Positions 63,609 to 64,000 of a DNA stretch of 64,000 bases are shown one piece after another. Each line of letters starts with the position of its first letter. The stretch's first letter is position 1. The position numbers were made by a program, and so were the translations under genes. The stretch covers positions 62,001-126,000 of the forward strand of contig NZ_CP021874.1 of assembly GCF_002197645.1 (NCBI RefSeq). The letters are read 5' to 3'. The stretch is from Enterococcus wangshanyuanii (GTDB taxonomy: Bacteria > Bacillota > Bacilli > Lactobacillales > Enterococcaceae). The notes beneath the pieces are model-generated. The model had not been told where the DNA came from. It ran no database searches and was given only the letters and a program-made list of their open reading frames with translations.

Positions 63609-64000
63609 ATGGTCAATAACTTGCAGTTCACTCATATCAATGAGCAAGGGCAAGCACAAATGGTGGATGTTGGAGGAAAGCCTTCAACTGAAAGAACTGC
63701 GCGTGCTTATGGTGAGATCCATATGAAAAAAGAGACAGCTGAAGCAATTAAAAATCAGAACGTAAAAAAAGGAGAAGTACTTCAAGTAGCTAGAATTGCA
63801 GGAATCATGGCAGCGAAAAAGACGTTTGAGCTGATTCCGCTTTGTCATGTGCTTGCATTAACGAAATGTGAAATTGATTTTCAATGGAAATCAAAAGAGA
63901 TTTTAGCTGTTGAATGTTTAGCTAAAACTGTTGGTATTACAGGTGTTGAGATGGAAGCATTAACTGGGCTTAATGTTACTCTGTTGACGATCTATGATAT
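63609..64000 (+). CDS. moaC: Cyclic pyranopterin monophosphate synthase MoaC, 3' end cut by window
   Basis: The first 130 residues of MoaC, which rearranges the GTP-derived 3',8-cyclo intermediate made by MoaA into cyclic pyranopterin phosphate. Family stretches are MVDVGGKPSTERTARAYG (residues ~15-32), RIAGIMAAKKTFELIPLCH (quoted by its IPLCH, with the catalytic Lys region upstream) and GITGVEMEALTG, all in place. AGAGGTG ribosome binding site. The gene runs off the end. More cofactor genes (moaA, moaE, modABC or similar) are expected beyond. Confidence 0.93.
   Translation, partial: MVNNLQFTHINEQGQAQMVDVGGKPSTERTARAYGEIHMKKETAEAIKNQNVKKGEVLQVARIAGIMAAKKTFELIPLCHVLALTKCEIDFQWKSKEILAVECLAKTVGITGVEMEALTGLNVTLLTIYD

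Overview
The window is a 64 kb chromosomal segment of a low-GC Gram-positive coccus, almost certainly an Enterococcus. Several conserved neighbourhoods support this: spx-mecA-coiA-pepF-spxH-CYTH-relQ-nadK-rluD, nudF-(MacP-like)-mtnN, and sbcD-sbcC-SNF2. Other support comes from oatA, a FemAB-type bridge enzyme, strong AAGGAGG ribosome binding sites and an AT-rich base composition. An NAD-linked molybdenum formate dehydrogenase with cofactor genes, and an orphan type I-C-like CRISPR array, suggest a species other than E. faecalis. That is inference. I saw no rRNA, tRNA, transposase or prophage genes.

Layout. 1-5.4 kb: 3' part of ilvA, oatA, two GNAT acetyltransferases and a Nudix/winged-helix regulator. 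5.5-9.4 kb: an AraC regulator, biotin transporter bioY behind a BirA-type operator with a CHY zinc-finger gene, and the telA/xpaC pair. 9.6-16.3 kb: a lipoprotein, nudF-macP-like-mtnN-pncA, an LtrA-family membrane protein, a tRNA-methylase operon and plsC. 16.4-23.9 kb: a DNA-repair operon, sbcD-sbcC-SWIM/SNF2. 24-28.4 kb: a HAD phosphatase, a 0.8 kb AT-rich gap with a candidate small RNA, an ABC exporter and trpS. 28.7-38.5 kb: the conserved stress and proteolysis block: spx, its adaptor mecA, coiA, pepF and spxH, then the CYTH protein, relQ, nadK, an RluD-type synthase and mgtE.

38.6-52.4 kb: a TetR regulator with twin operators controlling itself and a small membrane protein, cutC, rlmA, trmL behind a structured terminator leader, recD2, a broken VOC gene, a trans-sulfuration enzyme, a lipid kinase, queT behind a preQ1-I-like riboswitch, a FemAB enzyme and a zinc-ribbon membrane protein. 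52.4-53 kb: the CRISPR relic without cas genes. 53-64 kb: a formate oxidation locus, mobA-fdhC-mobB-like-nuoE/nuoF-like-fdhA-moeA, then moaC at the edge. A secreted M60 mucinase-like gene on the opposite strand sits between moeA and moaC.

How it works together. The formate locus should import formate (FNT channel), oxidise it at a Cys/molybdopterin enzyme and pass electrons through NuoE/NuoF-like subunits to NAD+, while building its own cofactor. The spx block groups a redox regulator with two ClpXP/ClpCP adaptors and an alarmone synthetase. Nearly every convergent gene pair is separated by a strong bidirectional hairpin, and at least four of these belong to one palindromic repeat family.
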